NCBI RefSeq assembly: GCF_018143015.1
Contig: NC_054747.1
Coordinates: forward strand, 32,517,733-32,581,732
Source of the DNA: Lytechinus variegatus
Taxonomy: Eukaryota; Echinodermata; Echinoidea; Temnopleuroida; Toxopneustidae
DNA: 64,000 nt
Direction: 5' to 3'
The position numbers and the translations under genes were made by a program. Positions 53,891 to 64,000 of the stretch are shown piece after piece. Each line of letters opens with the position of its first letter. The first letter of the stretch is position 1. The notes beneath the pieces were generated by a model. It worked only from the letters and a program-made list of their open reading frames with translations, did not search any database and was not told the origin of the DNA.

Positions 53891-56800
53891 GTATGTTCAG
53901 GATAAAATGTTAGCTCTAAAGCTACCCCCATAAAAATATTTTGAAAAGTTCCGTGACTGAGATAATAATTATAAAGAAAATCTGGATACTATATTACGAA
54001 TCTTTATAAAAATAATTTTTCACTTAACAGTTCTATTTTCATTCACTCCATTCACTTCCTCAAGACTTAAGATTCTTAAAAATGTCATTAGGCCTAGTAC
54101 GCCATTCACTGTCAATTGTGATGATAGAAACAAAATGGGTGGTCATAACTTTATTCCCGATCGAAGAGTAATGAGGATAAGCATTTTGCGAACCCCACGT
54201 TTGTAAGATCACGCACGCACACTCACACCATCTCACACATACACACACAGATGCTCAAACGCAACCCACCTCAAACAGCACATCCACACTTTTACAAATG
54301 TATAGGGGGCCTACAAACCTTGTAAGAGGAGGTAAGAAAGACGTTAAAGCAAAGAAAAAATATCTCCCAACTTTATAACTCCTTCCAGAGGAAGCGCCTC
54401 CGATGGCTATAGGGATGGGCGCCAGATTTGATATTTAAGTAGGCCTATCAAAGAGAGAGAGAGAAAAGGGGGAAAATAAGAGAGAGAAGGAAGAACGGTG
54501 GCGTTAGAGGTCGGTCTCAGACATAATGATTTCACGCCTGAATAAATTCAATTAAAAACACACTGTCTGTGCATTATAGACCTACATGATGATAAAAGTC
54601 TTTAATACACATAATGAGCAAAAGTATATGACGTCGAATACGAGGAGATACTAATATTGATACGTTTTCTTCTTTTTTTCCTTTTTTATTTCAAATTTTC
54701 CAGTACCTTCAACTTCGATTTAACAGAGTCCTACGATTGGTTGGGACTGCCATAGCTTTTGTTACGATGGTAAGGAAAACATATGTTGACTTCGACGTCA
54801 TTCAATAAATATGTTAATTCAAATAAGTGTGATCAAATGCAATCGATGGCCTATAGGATAGGATTTCATATGGTACGATCTTCATTTTATTTTATTAAAT
54901 TCCAATCGATTCCAGCATATGCCATTGCATTCATCCCATCCAATTTCATTTCGTTTAATTCTATTCTATCACAGCATTGAATCCTATCGTATTCCATATG
55001 TTTTGATTCCATTTAAATTCATGATCCGTTCCATTGAAATCATTTAAATCCAATTTGTTTTATTGTATTCATTCATTGCCAACTTCATTCAGTTTTATTC
55101 TGACCATTGCATTCCTTTTCATTTCATTTCAATCAATTTCATTTTTCCACCTTCATTCAATTTTATTTAATCGTTTTTCATTTCATTTTTTTTCATTCTA
55201 ATTCAGTCGAATCTAATAATAAGCAAATTTATTTTCCGTTTAGGTTAATTCAATTTTCCTTTCATTCCATTTCATTTCAATCAATTCAGTTTTTCTGTTT
55301 TCATTCAAGTTTACTCAATTGTTTTTGTATTTCAATTAAAACAATACTAATTCAATTCAACTTTACAAGGTCGATATATACGTAATATCACTACGCTATA
55401 TTATCATCATTAAAATTATCAATTATTATTATTACTACCATCATCATTATCATTATTATCATCATTATTTCATCCTATTCAAATTGTATTTTCTTATCTG
55501 TTTTAATATCCTCACACTCGTTTAGGGTTAACCTGTAGACCCGAAGGGCCTATCCATGCATGTGACACAATTATAGATCCCCCCACACACACACATACAC
55601 GCCATCCCACAAGCACCCTCACACACACGCACCCATCCATACTCCCAACATTTCTGTCCTCTCTGTCCTAGATATTTTACATTGCTGTGGTGATCTACGC
55701 CCCTGCCCTGGCCTTAAATCAAGGTAAATATTTGAAAACCTTTTAAGTATTATTGTTGCTGTGTCCATACCAATTTATCTCTGTCAATAATTGGTATGAT
55801 ATTGATATTATCGCAAGGCCCTTTATGTTTGAATGATGATATTTCATTCTTTCTCTTATTTCTCAAACTTCTAATAATATAGCCCTATAAATGATAATAT
55901 GCATTTATATAGCGCAAAAAACTATTTCTATATATTCTATTGCGCTGCAAGAGCTTCCTAGGTGCTGTATGTATGTAAGTTTGTTGAATTCCTAATGTTG
56001 AGGGGAAATCGTTACTGATGCTTTACTATCAACTACTACAATTGCTCTACTACTACTATGCTACTACCATGACTACTATTACTACTACTACTACTATTAC
56101 TACTACTACTACTACACTGTTAGAAAATTTATCCTTAAACTAAAAGAAGTTCCTGCAGCAGAGTCTCGAGAACACCTGTAATCTTACCAGATTGCGTAAT
56201 CTTACAGGAAATTGGTATTTGGTGTGTGTAATCTTACAAATTTCCTTAAATAAAACACTCTTTTCCCCTTTTTCTAACAGACCTGTTCTGTTAAATTGCA
56301 GAAAAATTCCTGTTTCATGAATTTAAAGAATGATTCCGGTATTGCTTTCTGCAAAATCTTCTTTTATTTTTCTGTAAAATCAGGGTTTTTTTAAAAGTGT
56401 ACTACTACTATTACTTCTATTACTATTACTACTTGTACTTCTACTACTATTGCTCCCAGGTGCGTAGAAGAAGGGGGTGAGAAATAAAAAAAAATGCTAT
56501 GATTGTTAAAAAATGAAATATTCAACAATAGAATGATTCAATTGGTGTGGATGTAAAGTGTATTTACATGATATAGGTATTAGGAGAACATAAACATGTG
56601 AAATATTTAGAGGATTTTGTTTTGAATCTTCTATAGACATACTAGAAGTCCACAAATTTTCTGACTTGTGGATTTATGCAAATATGTTCAAGCATTTGTC
56701 CATGGTTTAAGACATACGAGGTCAATATGAATTTATATTGAAGTAGGTAAACGAATATGACAGGTACGGACTTTCACGAAAATTCAAATATTTGTAGTAT

Positions 56801-59800
56801 TCAATCGAGTCGATTGGTGCAATGGATATATTTCAGGGAACTTTGATCGATTAATAAAAAATACAGATAGTTTTCGCTCCCTGACGCACGGATAATTAAA
56901 GAACATAGTACATGTAATAAAATGCTTGTCCAGTGACAATGAACAGCTGGAAGGTCTTTGTCAAAGATTGTAGAACCGAAACAGCAGTTCATCATGAGTT
57001 TCAGCGCTGACGAAATATCCCGTTTGTTCAGACTCCATGACGTCACCAGTTTTCGATAAAGACTTCTTGACTGTTTATTGTCATGAAGGGCATTGGATAA
57101 TACATTTTCTGTGCTTTTTAATACGTCGTGCATTGTAGAAGTAAAAGCTCCCTAACATTATAAAATGTACACCGCCCCCAAATGACTATACCTATATAGC
57201 TTCATGATTTTAAAGAGATTGGAAGATTCTTTAACATTCTAGGGAAAAAAATTGAAGTTTTCGATTTTTCCCCTAATTCCTTTTGGTAAATTGGGAAAAG
57301 GGTTCTCCTCAAAACTTTCTGAATATTCTTCTTGTTGTAATTCGTACTCATTTCTAGGTTGACTTCTTTTGAGGTGTCCATATTGTCATATTTATTTAAT
57401 GTCGTTTACTCATTTCAGAACATAATGGAGTCAAGAAAATCGAATAGACAAACTGAATCCGCCAAACTTTATGACGAACTTTTACCTATATCATGTATAT
57501 AGATTCGCCCTTGTTAGAGAAGGAGATGTCGAACAAGCTATTCATTTTCTTACAGATAAAGTATCTCTCGTGGGTCGGGGTGTTATCTATAAATAATGGT
57601 ACTGACTATACGACATGTATACTGAATGATGAAAGCAAATTTACAGATTATTGTATGAACATTCGGGTGCTAACAAGGTCCCTGAACATTTTTTTGTGCG
57701 AGTGAGAAGTCACAACAATGACAAGACTGTGCAGTGTAATCCAAAGATATATCATAGATATATTTGTTTTTCCGGACTATATGCACGGGTTTCCTGTGGA
57801 TATTTACAAATTCATCAACTTTATTTCTTTTTAAAGATATTTCCGTATTTTACTAAGGAATCAAAACAATACAATCTTCACACTAGATAGATTAAGATCC
57901 GTTAGTATTTAAGAAGTGGTGGAAATCATGGTGAGGAAATAAAAAGACGAGAGACAGACCAAACCCTAAACCCATTCCATGCACACACACACACCCAAGC
58001 CCAACCTCACACACGTACACAGCAAAACTGTGCTGTTAACCGGTATACATAGAGGACCACACCAGTTATTTTATACCGGTGTTAATTTTGTGGTGTTAGT
58101 TTTACACCTATAGGTGTTATTACAACACCTTTTGTTGTTGCATTTACACTCTTTAGTGTTATGTTTAATCTCTAGGGTGTAATTTTAACCCCTCAGGGTG
58201 TGGTCCTCTATTAACACCAATTGGTGTCAGTTTTAACACCGCAGTTTTTCAGTGTATAAGACCACCCCATGCGCGCACATATACACACACACGTCCGCAC
58301 ACAGACACACACTGTAGGAGTAGACAGAGGAAGACGGAGAGGGAGGCAAAAAAAGGAAAGAAAATAAGAAGACCAGAGGCTTAGAAATAAAAAGGATATA
58401 ACCCTGAAATACTACATTATTTAATCACTATTGTCAGTGTTGCAGTCACTCTTTCCCATATCTTGAGTGCATCAACTCAATCTTGGCTTCTCTTTGTAGT
58501 AACTGGTGTTAGTCTATGGGGAAGCGTGGTGGCAACCGGAGTTGTTTGTACATTTTACACTACAATAGTAAGTACTTCGAATGCACCTACTCTTTACACT
58601 CCAAAGTGATCTTTGTCATAATTTTTTTGAGTGAAAGTAATTGCAGAGAATTTTATTTTAATAATCTACTTTTAAGGGCATTTTCCTTTGTTGTACCCCA
58701 TCCGATTGATGGGAATATATTGTCTTTTGTTGATCAAAAGTAAACGTTAAGAATAATAAAGCTTGATGCATTAATGTTGCCAGTCCGTTGGCATGGTCGG
58801 ACCTTCCTGTTAACTAAATTTCGGGGCTATCGAACCTTCTTTGACATTCAATTTGTTGATCCTCACGAAGACTTTCATTTTTTGCTTACCTGTTGTCAAG
58901 CCTTCTCGTACATTGGGTCTATCGTAATTTAGCTTAAGGAGTATGTATTAACAATCAAAAGTCCTTGGTCATCATACCCGATATAAACTCATGTCTCTTT
59001 GAATTTCTTGTGAATGTGGTTCTCTTTACCGGTGGCAGCGGTGGGATTGTTGGCTCTGAGCGTCCGGTGACCTTCGGACATCAGAGGGTATTCGCATTTA
59101 CTATACGGAGCCACTCTCTACAACACACCCATCCCTTTGAAAATCCAATGTAAACCACATTCGAGAGCCGAGAGGCTCTTGTCGACAGTTAGTGGACCGG
59201 GACAGCACCGGAATCTCTTGACTCTGGACAACGACATATTTGCAATTGTTCGTCCGGTGCAAATCTTCCGATGATCTGCTGTCCCGCCGGTCCACCACTT
59301 TCCACAAAAGCTTCTCCACTCTCCATTGTGATTGCATTTTCAAAGGAATTAGTAGGTTGTAGAGAGCGGCTCCACAGTAAATGCGAAACTCTATTGCTTA
59401 GTTTTCAGCTACTATAGGTTGTAAACCCACTAGTGCCAGTTTCATAAAGGACCTACAACGGTTGTAACTTTTACCGTAATGTCAAGTACCATTGTATCAG
59501 GGCTGAGTAGCCAGTCACAATCGATGTTTCCATAGTATGGCCACGCTACAATAGTTGTAACTCTTTATGAAGCGGGCCCAAGCTGATCCTTATCATGGTA
59601 AATGTGATAACAGTGACAATGTTTGATTTGATTTCATCATTATTGTGAATATTAATTTGATCATCATGCTTTATGATTATTTATCTAAAAGGGTGGGATG
59701 AACGCTGTAATATGGACGGATGTCTTCCAATCATTGGTCATGATGTGTGGTCTCCTAGCTGTTATTATTCAGGGTTCCAATGAGAGTGGTGGTATGGACA

Positions 59801-62800
59801 GTGTCTGGGATACCTGTAGGAATGGAGGACGGATCAATTTCTGGGAGTAAGTTCATTTTGACATAACTTCCCATCATCCGCATATACTACCAATCTACTT
59901 ATTTATTGTCCCCATTCTCATTGGCGTCGGAAATTTCTTATTAGCCAAAGTAATTGGAAGGGTAATGGTTTCACCCCTCCAAACCTTCGACATATCAGAT
60001 GGGAGTACAGCAAAACCAATGCTGAAAAGCTTGAGTCTGAATGATATGTATGCAAGCATATTTGGTATTCGTGCCCATGTCTCCAGTGATAGGAAAAGAC
60101 CTATCAGACGTTTTATCCATCAAAATCGACGTTTTGATCCGTTTGGCAATAGTAACGGTGCTTTTCAGCTAATCAAAATCCAGTTGGGTGTTTCGTAAAG
60201 CTGTTCGTAATTTACGAGCAACTTTAGGACGACTGGTGACCCTTTCTTGTGGAAAATTGTGGGGAAATGGTATGATGATGGATAAGCACGTAAGAAAGGT
60301 TCATCAGTCGTTCTTTAAGTCGCTCTTAACTTTATGAAACGGCCCCCAGGAAAGTTGTCAGCTTTATGAAACAGCTTTATGAAACGGCCCCCAGGAAAGT
60401 TGTCAGTTCTGACAACGCATTAGACAACAAAATAATGTAGATTCATCTAAACATACCTATGTAACAGTCGTCAATCATGCCTCCCGATTACTCTTCTAAG
60501 TGGCATAACTACTCGATACTTTTCTCTCTTTCTTTCTACTTTGATTTGAAGGTTTGATCCAGACCCGACGATCCGTCATTCCTCCTGGGGCATCGTGGTA
60601 GGGGGAGGTTTCATCTGGGCCGCCGGGTACGGCGTAACACAAGCCCAGGTCATGAGATACCTCGCATGTGGAAAAGTGAAAACTGCCTCGATGTAATCAT
60701 AAACAAGATCTTATATCTGTCTTTAGAAATAATTCAGAGAATCATAATCGAAATAATATGATGAAAGAATACTATCACACATGACAATTAGGCATATTGT
60801 GTTGCTATTGTACGTGTAATTTCACTTATGATTACGACAGTGATGTCATAGTACGTAGACCTTGACATTCGCTAGCTGGGAAGGCTGAGGGCGCCCCAAT
60901 CTAAACGAAATTTTGGGTGACGAGTTCAGTGTTTCATCCTACGCACTCGGTCTGCTCAAAACTTTCCAGAACGAACATCAGTATGGCTGTTGCCTTAGAT
61001 GTATTTCACAGGTGCTCTTCTAATTATGCATAGTTTTGACTGTCTCTCTTGTCCTTAACAAAAAAATATTAAGTTCTTTTTGGTAAATGAATAGCTCACA
61101 TCGCGGCTATTTTGTTTTCTAAGCACAGGCTTTAGACCATTTTTTGGCACTATAAAGTAAAGTGATAATTGACTTTTTACATTCTAATGCTTCAAAATGA
61201 ACCAGTTTTACCTCAGCAAGGTTTTCTCTTGACTCTTGCAGAGCATTGGGGTTGGCAGTTGTTGGAATGATTATCGTTCTTTCTTGCGCCGTACTATCAG
61301 GACTGGTCATGTACGCCCGATACGCTACCTGCGATCCTTTCATATCGGGCAAGGTTACGAGCGGAGATCAGGTGGGTGATGCCCAGTATACAGTATACAC
61401 GTGGTGGGTGTTTCATCATGTTGAGAAAGCTGTGCGTCAAGTTACCTACGACTCTACAGCGTAAGAACATGTTCCAGTCGTGCGTAAACTTTACGCACGA
61501 CTGGAACATGCTCTTATGTCATAACTCAATTACATAGGGGGTATCCATAGGACAAGAAAGGATCACCAGTCGTGCGTAAAGTCATTGTATCTTACGAACA
61601 GCTTTATGAAATACCCACCTGATGAAAAAGTGAAGAGTTTTGGGGGCTCAGAAGACAATTCTCTAGTCTCCACCGAACTTCAAGGTTCTGTATTCAAAGC
61701 CCACCGCCCAGCGCTCTTAAAGGCGTTTATAAATATTTGCCACAATCCATCCACTCGTAAATGGGTACGAGTTAAGCAGTAGTTAATTGATATTAAATAC
61801 TCGAGCACCTGATTATGGTAGCTGTTTTGAGTTCGAGATAATAGTAGGCCTGTGTAACTCCTATAATCATTATACCGATATATAAATGATGCATCAAAAG
61901 CTACACTACAACCATGACAACGTGTACAAGGACTAGGAATTCATGTGGCATACGCCTCGGTCATCCTATCTACCTTGATCACAATATCTACATAGACCTA
62001 CATTTTGTTATACTTCTACAAGCCAACGTGATTCCCGACATGCCCGAGTCAACAATATTTATAATATTGACACTAACTGTCAAAGTAAGAACTTTACAAT
62101 GATTTGCTTAACAACTTACCTGTATAGCTAATGATTTCCCTAACCACTTATCTGTATAGCTTATGCCGTATATAGTTGTGGACCTATTCGGGAATACACC
62201 AGGTCTATCTGGGTTATTCACTGCTTCTATACTAAGTGCTGCCATGAGGTGAGATATCTCGAGTTATTAAATTCATAGGCCCGTATTCTGAAGTCGGGTT
62301 TAACTTAAACTCAGGTTTAAAGTTGTGGTTTAAGTATGGACAGCCAATTGCTACATAAATCACTCACAGTAGAGACATCATACTTCAACTCAATCGGCTC
62401 TCAAATCATGTATAATTGTGTAGAAAGTATATATAAATGATTGTCTTTAATATCGATGAATCAGGAAAGAGCAAAGTAAACATTAAGAAACATACAACTT
62501 AATTAAAATTTTGATACTTTGGGCTTTCCATACTTAAACCACAACTTTAAACCTGAGTTTTAGTTAAACCCGACTTCAGAATACGGGCCATAACCTCTAT
62601 GAAGTATAATAGTCTGGTTATGAAATTATTACATCAGCGCCCTTTCATCTATTCTTCTGATTACTCCTTCGAAATACTGATCACATAGAAGGGATGAGAT
62701 ACTTATGTCAATTTATGGTCGATATTTAATGTATTTTGATACTTAATTCTTAAAGGAAAGTGAATGTTACCAATGGAGATACGGTTTTCCGCAAGAGGCA

Positions 62801-63234
62801 ATAGTTTATAAAATTGTGATGAGATTGTATTGAAGGGGTTAATAAGACAAGACCGGTAGGATCTGCGTTGTCAGTGGGGTTTTAGTTGAAAATGTACAGT
62901 ATGTGTCCATCAAGGTTCGTTGTTGTCCCCATTGCTATTTGTATGATAAAGAAGAGCATGAAAGTGATTGATGATACGAAGTAGGCGAACGAGTAGTTTA
63001 TTAATGTTAATTAGTTACATTGAAAGAACGTTTCATTCCCTAAACAGAATGTCAGTTAAGAGGATTACATTTGATAGTGTTGGATGCGTTATATTCATAC
63101 TTTTAAACAATACAGCACAGTTTCCTCTGGTCTCAACGCCCTGACAGCCATTACTACTGAGGATCTAGTGACGAAAGTGTTTCCACGCGTCAGAAAGAGT
63201 GATTCCCTCTACTCTATCGTCAGCAAAATTGTCT
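53546..63234 (+). CDS. SLC5-family sodium/solute symporter, SMCT-like (partial, continues past the right edge)
   Basis: Nine exons: 53546-53890, 54704-54769, 55672-55723, 58500-58567, 59692-59846, 60552-60692, 61242-61371, 62160-62248 and 63116-63234. All introns are GT-AG with consistent phases (0,0,1,0,2,2,0,2,1). About 388 residues are visible of the roughly 600 usual in the family. The start [10 protein letters not shown] precedes TM1 ([18 protein letters not shown]). The SSS-family signature regions follow: [20 protein letters not shown] in exon 1, [13 protein letters not shown] in exon 5, CDPF...GDQLMPYIV across exons 7/8, and [16 protein letters not shown] in exon 9. The CDP...DQLMPY and SS-x-NALA/T signatures resemble SLC5A8/SLC5A12, which move lactate, short-chain carboxylates or nicotinate with Na+ across the plasma membrane. 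Substrate is not proven. The gene is intact as far as seen. Confidence 0.92.
53891..54703 (+). other. SLC5 intron 1
   Basis: 813 bp. A CA/CACA-rich patch at 54205-54250 and an AGAG tract at 54450-54475. No repeat termini recognised. Confidence 0.6.
54704..54769 (+). CDS. SLC5 gene exon 2
   Basis: 22 codons, [20 protein letters not shown] plus TM. Acceptor TTTTCCAG after a T-rich tract, donor ATG|GTAAGG. YLQLRF directly follows SANE, matching the family's E-YL-RF phrase. Confidence 0.92.
54770..55671 (+). repeat. SLC5 intron 2: degenerate (ATTTC)n satellite and ATT/CAC tracts
   Basis: From about 54830 to 55350 the text is made of wandering TTTCATTTC, TTCAATTC and ATTCCATT words, a decayed pentanucleotide array. 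It is followed by (ATT/ATC)n at 55420-55470 and a CACACA stretch near 55580-55630. The polypyrimidine-rich end leads into the exon 3 acceptor. Confidence 0.8.
55672..55723 (+). CDS. SLC5 gene exon 3
   Basis: 52 nt, [17 protein letters not shown]. Acceptor CTGTCCTAG, donor CAAG|GTAAAT, phase 1. Part of TM4; [10 protein letters not shown] is a family signature. Confidence 0.92.
56113..56401. mobile_element. MITE with TACACT ends inserted in a (TAC)n tract
   Basis: Left TACACTGTTAGAAAATTTAT; the right end in reverse is TACACTTTTAAAAAAACCC. The interior has GTAATCTTACA three times and CTGTTAAATTGCAG. The (TAC)/(ACT) microsatellite continues on both sides, so the element landed inside it. Confidence 0.65.
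58016..58256. mobile_element. MITE with TACAC(T/A) ends, GGTGTTA-rich
   Basis: Left TACACAGCAAAACTGTGCTG; reversed right end TACACTGAAAAACTGCGGTG. GAGGACCACACC (left) pairs with GGTGTGGTCCTC (right). The interior contains about ten GTGTTA/TAACAC words. Confidence 0.75.
58500..58567 (+). CDS. SLC5 gene exon 4
   Basis: 68 nt, [20 protein letters not shown] and TTI. Acceptor CTTTGTAG, donor ATA|GTAAGT. The preceding intron is 2.8 kb and carries two MITEs. Confidence 0.92.
59091..59387. mobile_element. palindromic MITE TTCGCATTTACT
   Basis: TTCGCATTTACT begins the left arm and, reversed, the right arm. Both continue GGAGCC, CTCTCTACAAC, CCTTTGAAAAT, GTGGACCG and GGGACAG. A related, worn copy is at 18701-18950. 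Confidence 0.8.
59435..59579. mobile_element. 145-bp MITE with GTTTCATAAAG-type ends
   Basis: Left GCCAGTTTCATAAAGGACC; right end in reverse GGGCCCGCTTCATAAAGAG. CAACGGTTGTAAC and GTTACAACTATTGT pair further in. Confidence 0.7.
59692..59846 (+). CDS. SLC5 gene exon 5
   Basis: [13 protein letters not shown], then TM6 ([15 protein letters not shown]) and an extracellular loop with [13 protein letters not shown]. Acceptor ATCTAAAAG, donor GGGA|GTAAGT, phase 2. Confidence 0.93.
60185..60347. mobile_element. ~165-bp MITE with GTTTCGTAAAG/GTTTCATAAAG ends
   Basis: Left TGGGTGTTTCGTAAAGCTG; reversed right end GGGGGCCGTTTCATAAAG. The inner ACGACTGGTGACC and GGTTCATCAGTCGT pair. The last 30 bp are then repeated (TTATGAAACGGCCCCCAGG twice, about 60332 and 60374), a local direct duplication. 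Confidence 0.7.
60552..60692 (+). CDS. SLC5 gene exon 6
   Basis: [20 protein letters not shown], then [22 protein letters not shown]-x-RH and TQ-x-QVQR-like motifs are typical of SLC5A5/A6/A8/A12. Acceptor TTGAAG, donor CGAT|GTAATC, which is less than ideal (GTAATC). Confidence 0.92.
61242..61371 (+). CDS. SLC5 gene exon 7
   Basis: [20 protein letters not shown], then [11 protein letters not shown] and SGKVTSGDQ. Acceptor GACTCTTGCAG, donor CAG|GTGGGT. A 216-bp MITE lies only about 30 bp inside the following intron. Confidence 0.93.
61404..61619. mobile_element. 216-bp MITE with an internal perfect palindrome
   Basis: Left GTGGGTGTTTCATCATG; reversed right end GGTGGGTATTTCATAAAG. At 61462-61517 it holds a palindrome with half ACATGTTCCAGTCGTGCGTA. 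CCAGTCGTGCGTAAAG recurs at 61565-61581. Confidence 0.75.
62160..62248 (+). CDS. SLC5 gene exon 8
   Basis: [20 protein letters not shown], then TASILSAAM. Acceptor TCTGTATAG, donor ATGAG|GTGAGA, phase 2. PGL-GLF-A is the conserved TM8 entry. Confidence 0.93.
62278..62589. mobile_element. MITE with GGCCCGTATTCTGAAGTCGG termini (copy 2)
   Basis: 312 bp in SLC5 intron 8, with the same ends as 50920-51223 and a longer inverted repeat (a further CTCAGGTTTAAAGTTGTGG pairs with the right side). ATA lies outside both ends. Confidence 0.85.
63116..63234 (+). CDS. SLC5 gene exon 9 (last visible)
   Basis: [20 protein letters not shown], then [20 protein letters not shown]. The acceptor is AACAATACAG|CACAG; the next AG four bases on would break the phase. 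Donor GTCT|GTAAGA, phase 1, so coding sequence continues beyond 64000. SS-x-NAL is the Na2-site-bearing TM8/9 signature. Confidence 0.9.
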
Positions 63235-64000
63235 GTAAGAAAACAGATTCATGTGTTAATATTCAATTTTTGAACCTCAAAATAACTCAAAAAGAGATTG
63301 TAAGAATATTATGAACAAATCATTAAAACTATGCCTTCTACTATAAAAAAAATTGATATATATTAGGTAATATAGGAAAAGGGGAATATTTCGCTTGTTG
63401 GTTAAAACATTAGTTTTATTACTACACTTTACACAATTTTCTGAAAAAGACTTGTCCACGTCAGAGATAGGTTACAACATTCTGAGCACACAAAGTCTCT
63501 TTTTCGGGGGATGGGGTCAAACCAATATTAGCTTGCTCTCAAAAAGCTTTGTTTTTTGGTAAAACATTTGACCTGTTCCACTGGACTATACAGTGCGTAT
63601 CAAAAAAAAGTTTACACTTAGAAAAAATCCTGTAAAATTATATATTTGTAAAATCCTGAGAATTTTTCCACATTTTAACATTGGTACAGATCCATTTAAG
63701 CAAATGACAATATAACTGTCAAAAAATATTTCCGCTTGAGTGAGCACCACTTATTTTTGAAAAGTTAGTGAAAAATGATTTGCGCAGAACTTTGAAATAG
63801 TTATGCGAATAAAAGTAGACCTTAATCATGAAGAACATGTAGAATTTAGCTAGTAAAATTGATTTGAAGATACATTTTACCTTTTTAACTTGTTTCCTTG
63901 CCCAAAACACTTCAAAGAGTGCATTTCGCCCCACCCCACTCTCTCACACACCGAGGCCATCATGACGATATTTGCTTTACACTGAGCTGTGATTTACATG
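63235..64000 (+). other. SLC5 intron 9 (to window edge)
   Basis: AT-rich sequence. No acceptor followed by family-like coding sequence was recognised before 64000, so the next exon lies outside the window. Confidence 0.6.

Larger units (their letters stand above)
55724..58499 (+). other. SLC5 intron 3, with two MITEs and microsatellites
   Basis: 2.8 kb. It contains a SINE-tail-like fragment (TATATAGCGC near 55909), (TAC)n at about 56035-56112 continuing at 56402-56450, MITEs at 56113-56401 and 58016-58256, and CA-rich tracts at 57980-58020 and 58270-58310. Frames of 67-110 codons here have no motif and are not exons. Confidence 0.7.
58568..59691 (+). other. SLC5 intron 4, with two MITEs
   Basis: 1.1 kb. 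It carries the palindromic element at 59091-59387 and the short element at 59435-59579; the remaining text is unassigned. Confidence 0.7.

Noticed and set aside
59965-60198. 77-codon frame in SLC5 intron 5
   Set aside because: Would break the transporter sequence, has no family similarity and ends in a MITE.
63116-63120. Alternative exon 9 acceptor four bases downstream (CACAG)
   Set aside because: Using it would shift the reading phase and lose the S-T-V-S-S-G-L-N motif expected in the family.

Overview
The window looks like animal nuclear DNA from a marine deuterostome, most probably a sea urchin. The reasons are: spliced genes with short exons and long repeat-filled introns; tRNA-derived SINEs; hAT-type elements built around the motif GCTCGCGCTTCGCGCTCGC; foldback elements whose inverted arms are tandem arrays; a young Ty3/Gypsy element; and an exon-duplicated death-domain gene. 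The species call is inference from repeat style and gene content, not from a marker gene.

Layout. Positions 1-2597 are one (AGT)n array with a higher-order period of about 0.6 kb that runs off the left edge. From about 2.6 to 23.2 kb there is almost only mobile DNA: SINEs, one of them split by a PIF/Harbinger-like element; a 585-bp long-arm MITE; a hAT-like MITE at 9202-14369 that carries a 4.7-kb palindromic foldback element inside it; a 1,145-bp hAT-like element with a perfect 8-bp target duplication; further small palindromic elements; and microsatellites. Positions 23220-32030 hold a Ty3/Gypsy retrotransposon on the minus strand that looks whole. It has 626-bp LTRs that read the same, gag, pol, and an extra reading frame with two C2H2 zinc fingers in the place where env sits in errantivirus-like relatives. 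From 32.0 to 45.0 kb there is again repeat DNA: a Helentron/HINE-like element, a second tandem-arm foldback element of 3.3 kb, and degenerate hAT-like repeats.

Two host genes, both on the plus strand, occupy the right third. The first (last six exons, 45061-50288; the 5' exons were not found) encodes a coiled-coil protein with two death domains in tandem. The second death domain and its linker exon arose by duplication of a phase-symmetric exon pair. The second gene (53546 to beyond the right edge; nine exons, about 388 residues visible) is an SLC5-type sodium/solute symporter, closest in motifs to the sodium-coupled monocarboxylate transporters SLC5A8/SLC5A12. Its introns carry at least six palindromic MITEs.

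I derived both gene models from splice sites and continuous reading phase: every internal junction agrees in phase. Repeat family names are assigned from termini, target duplications and architecture, without any database search.
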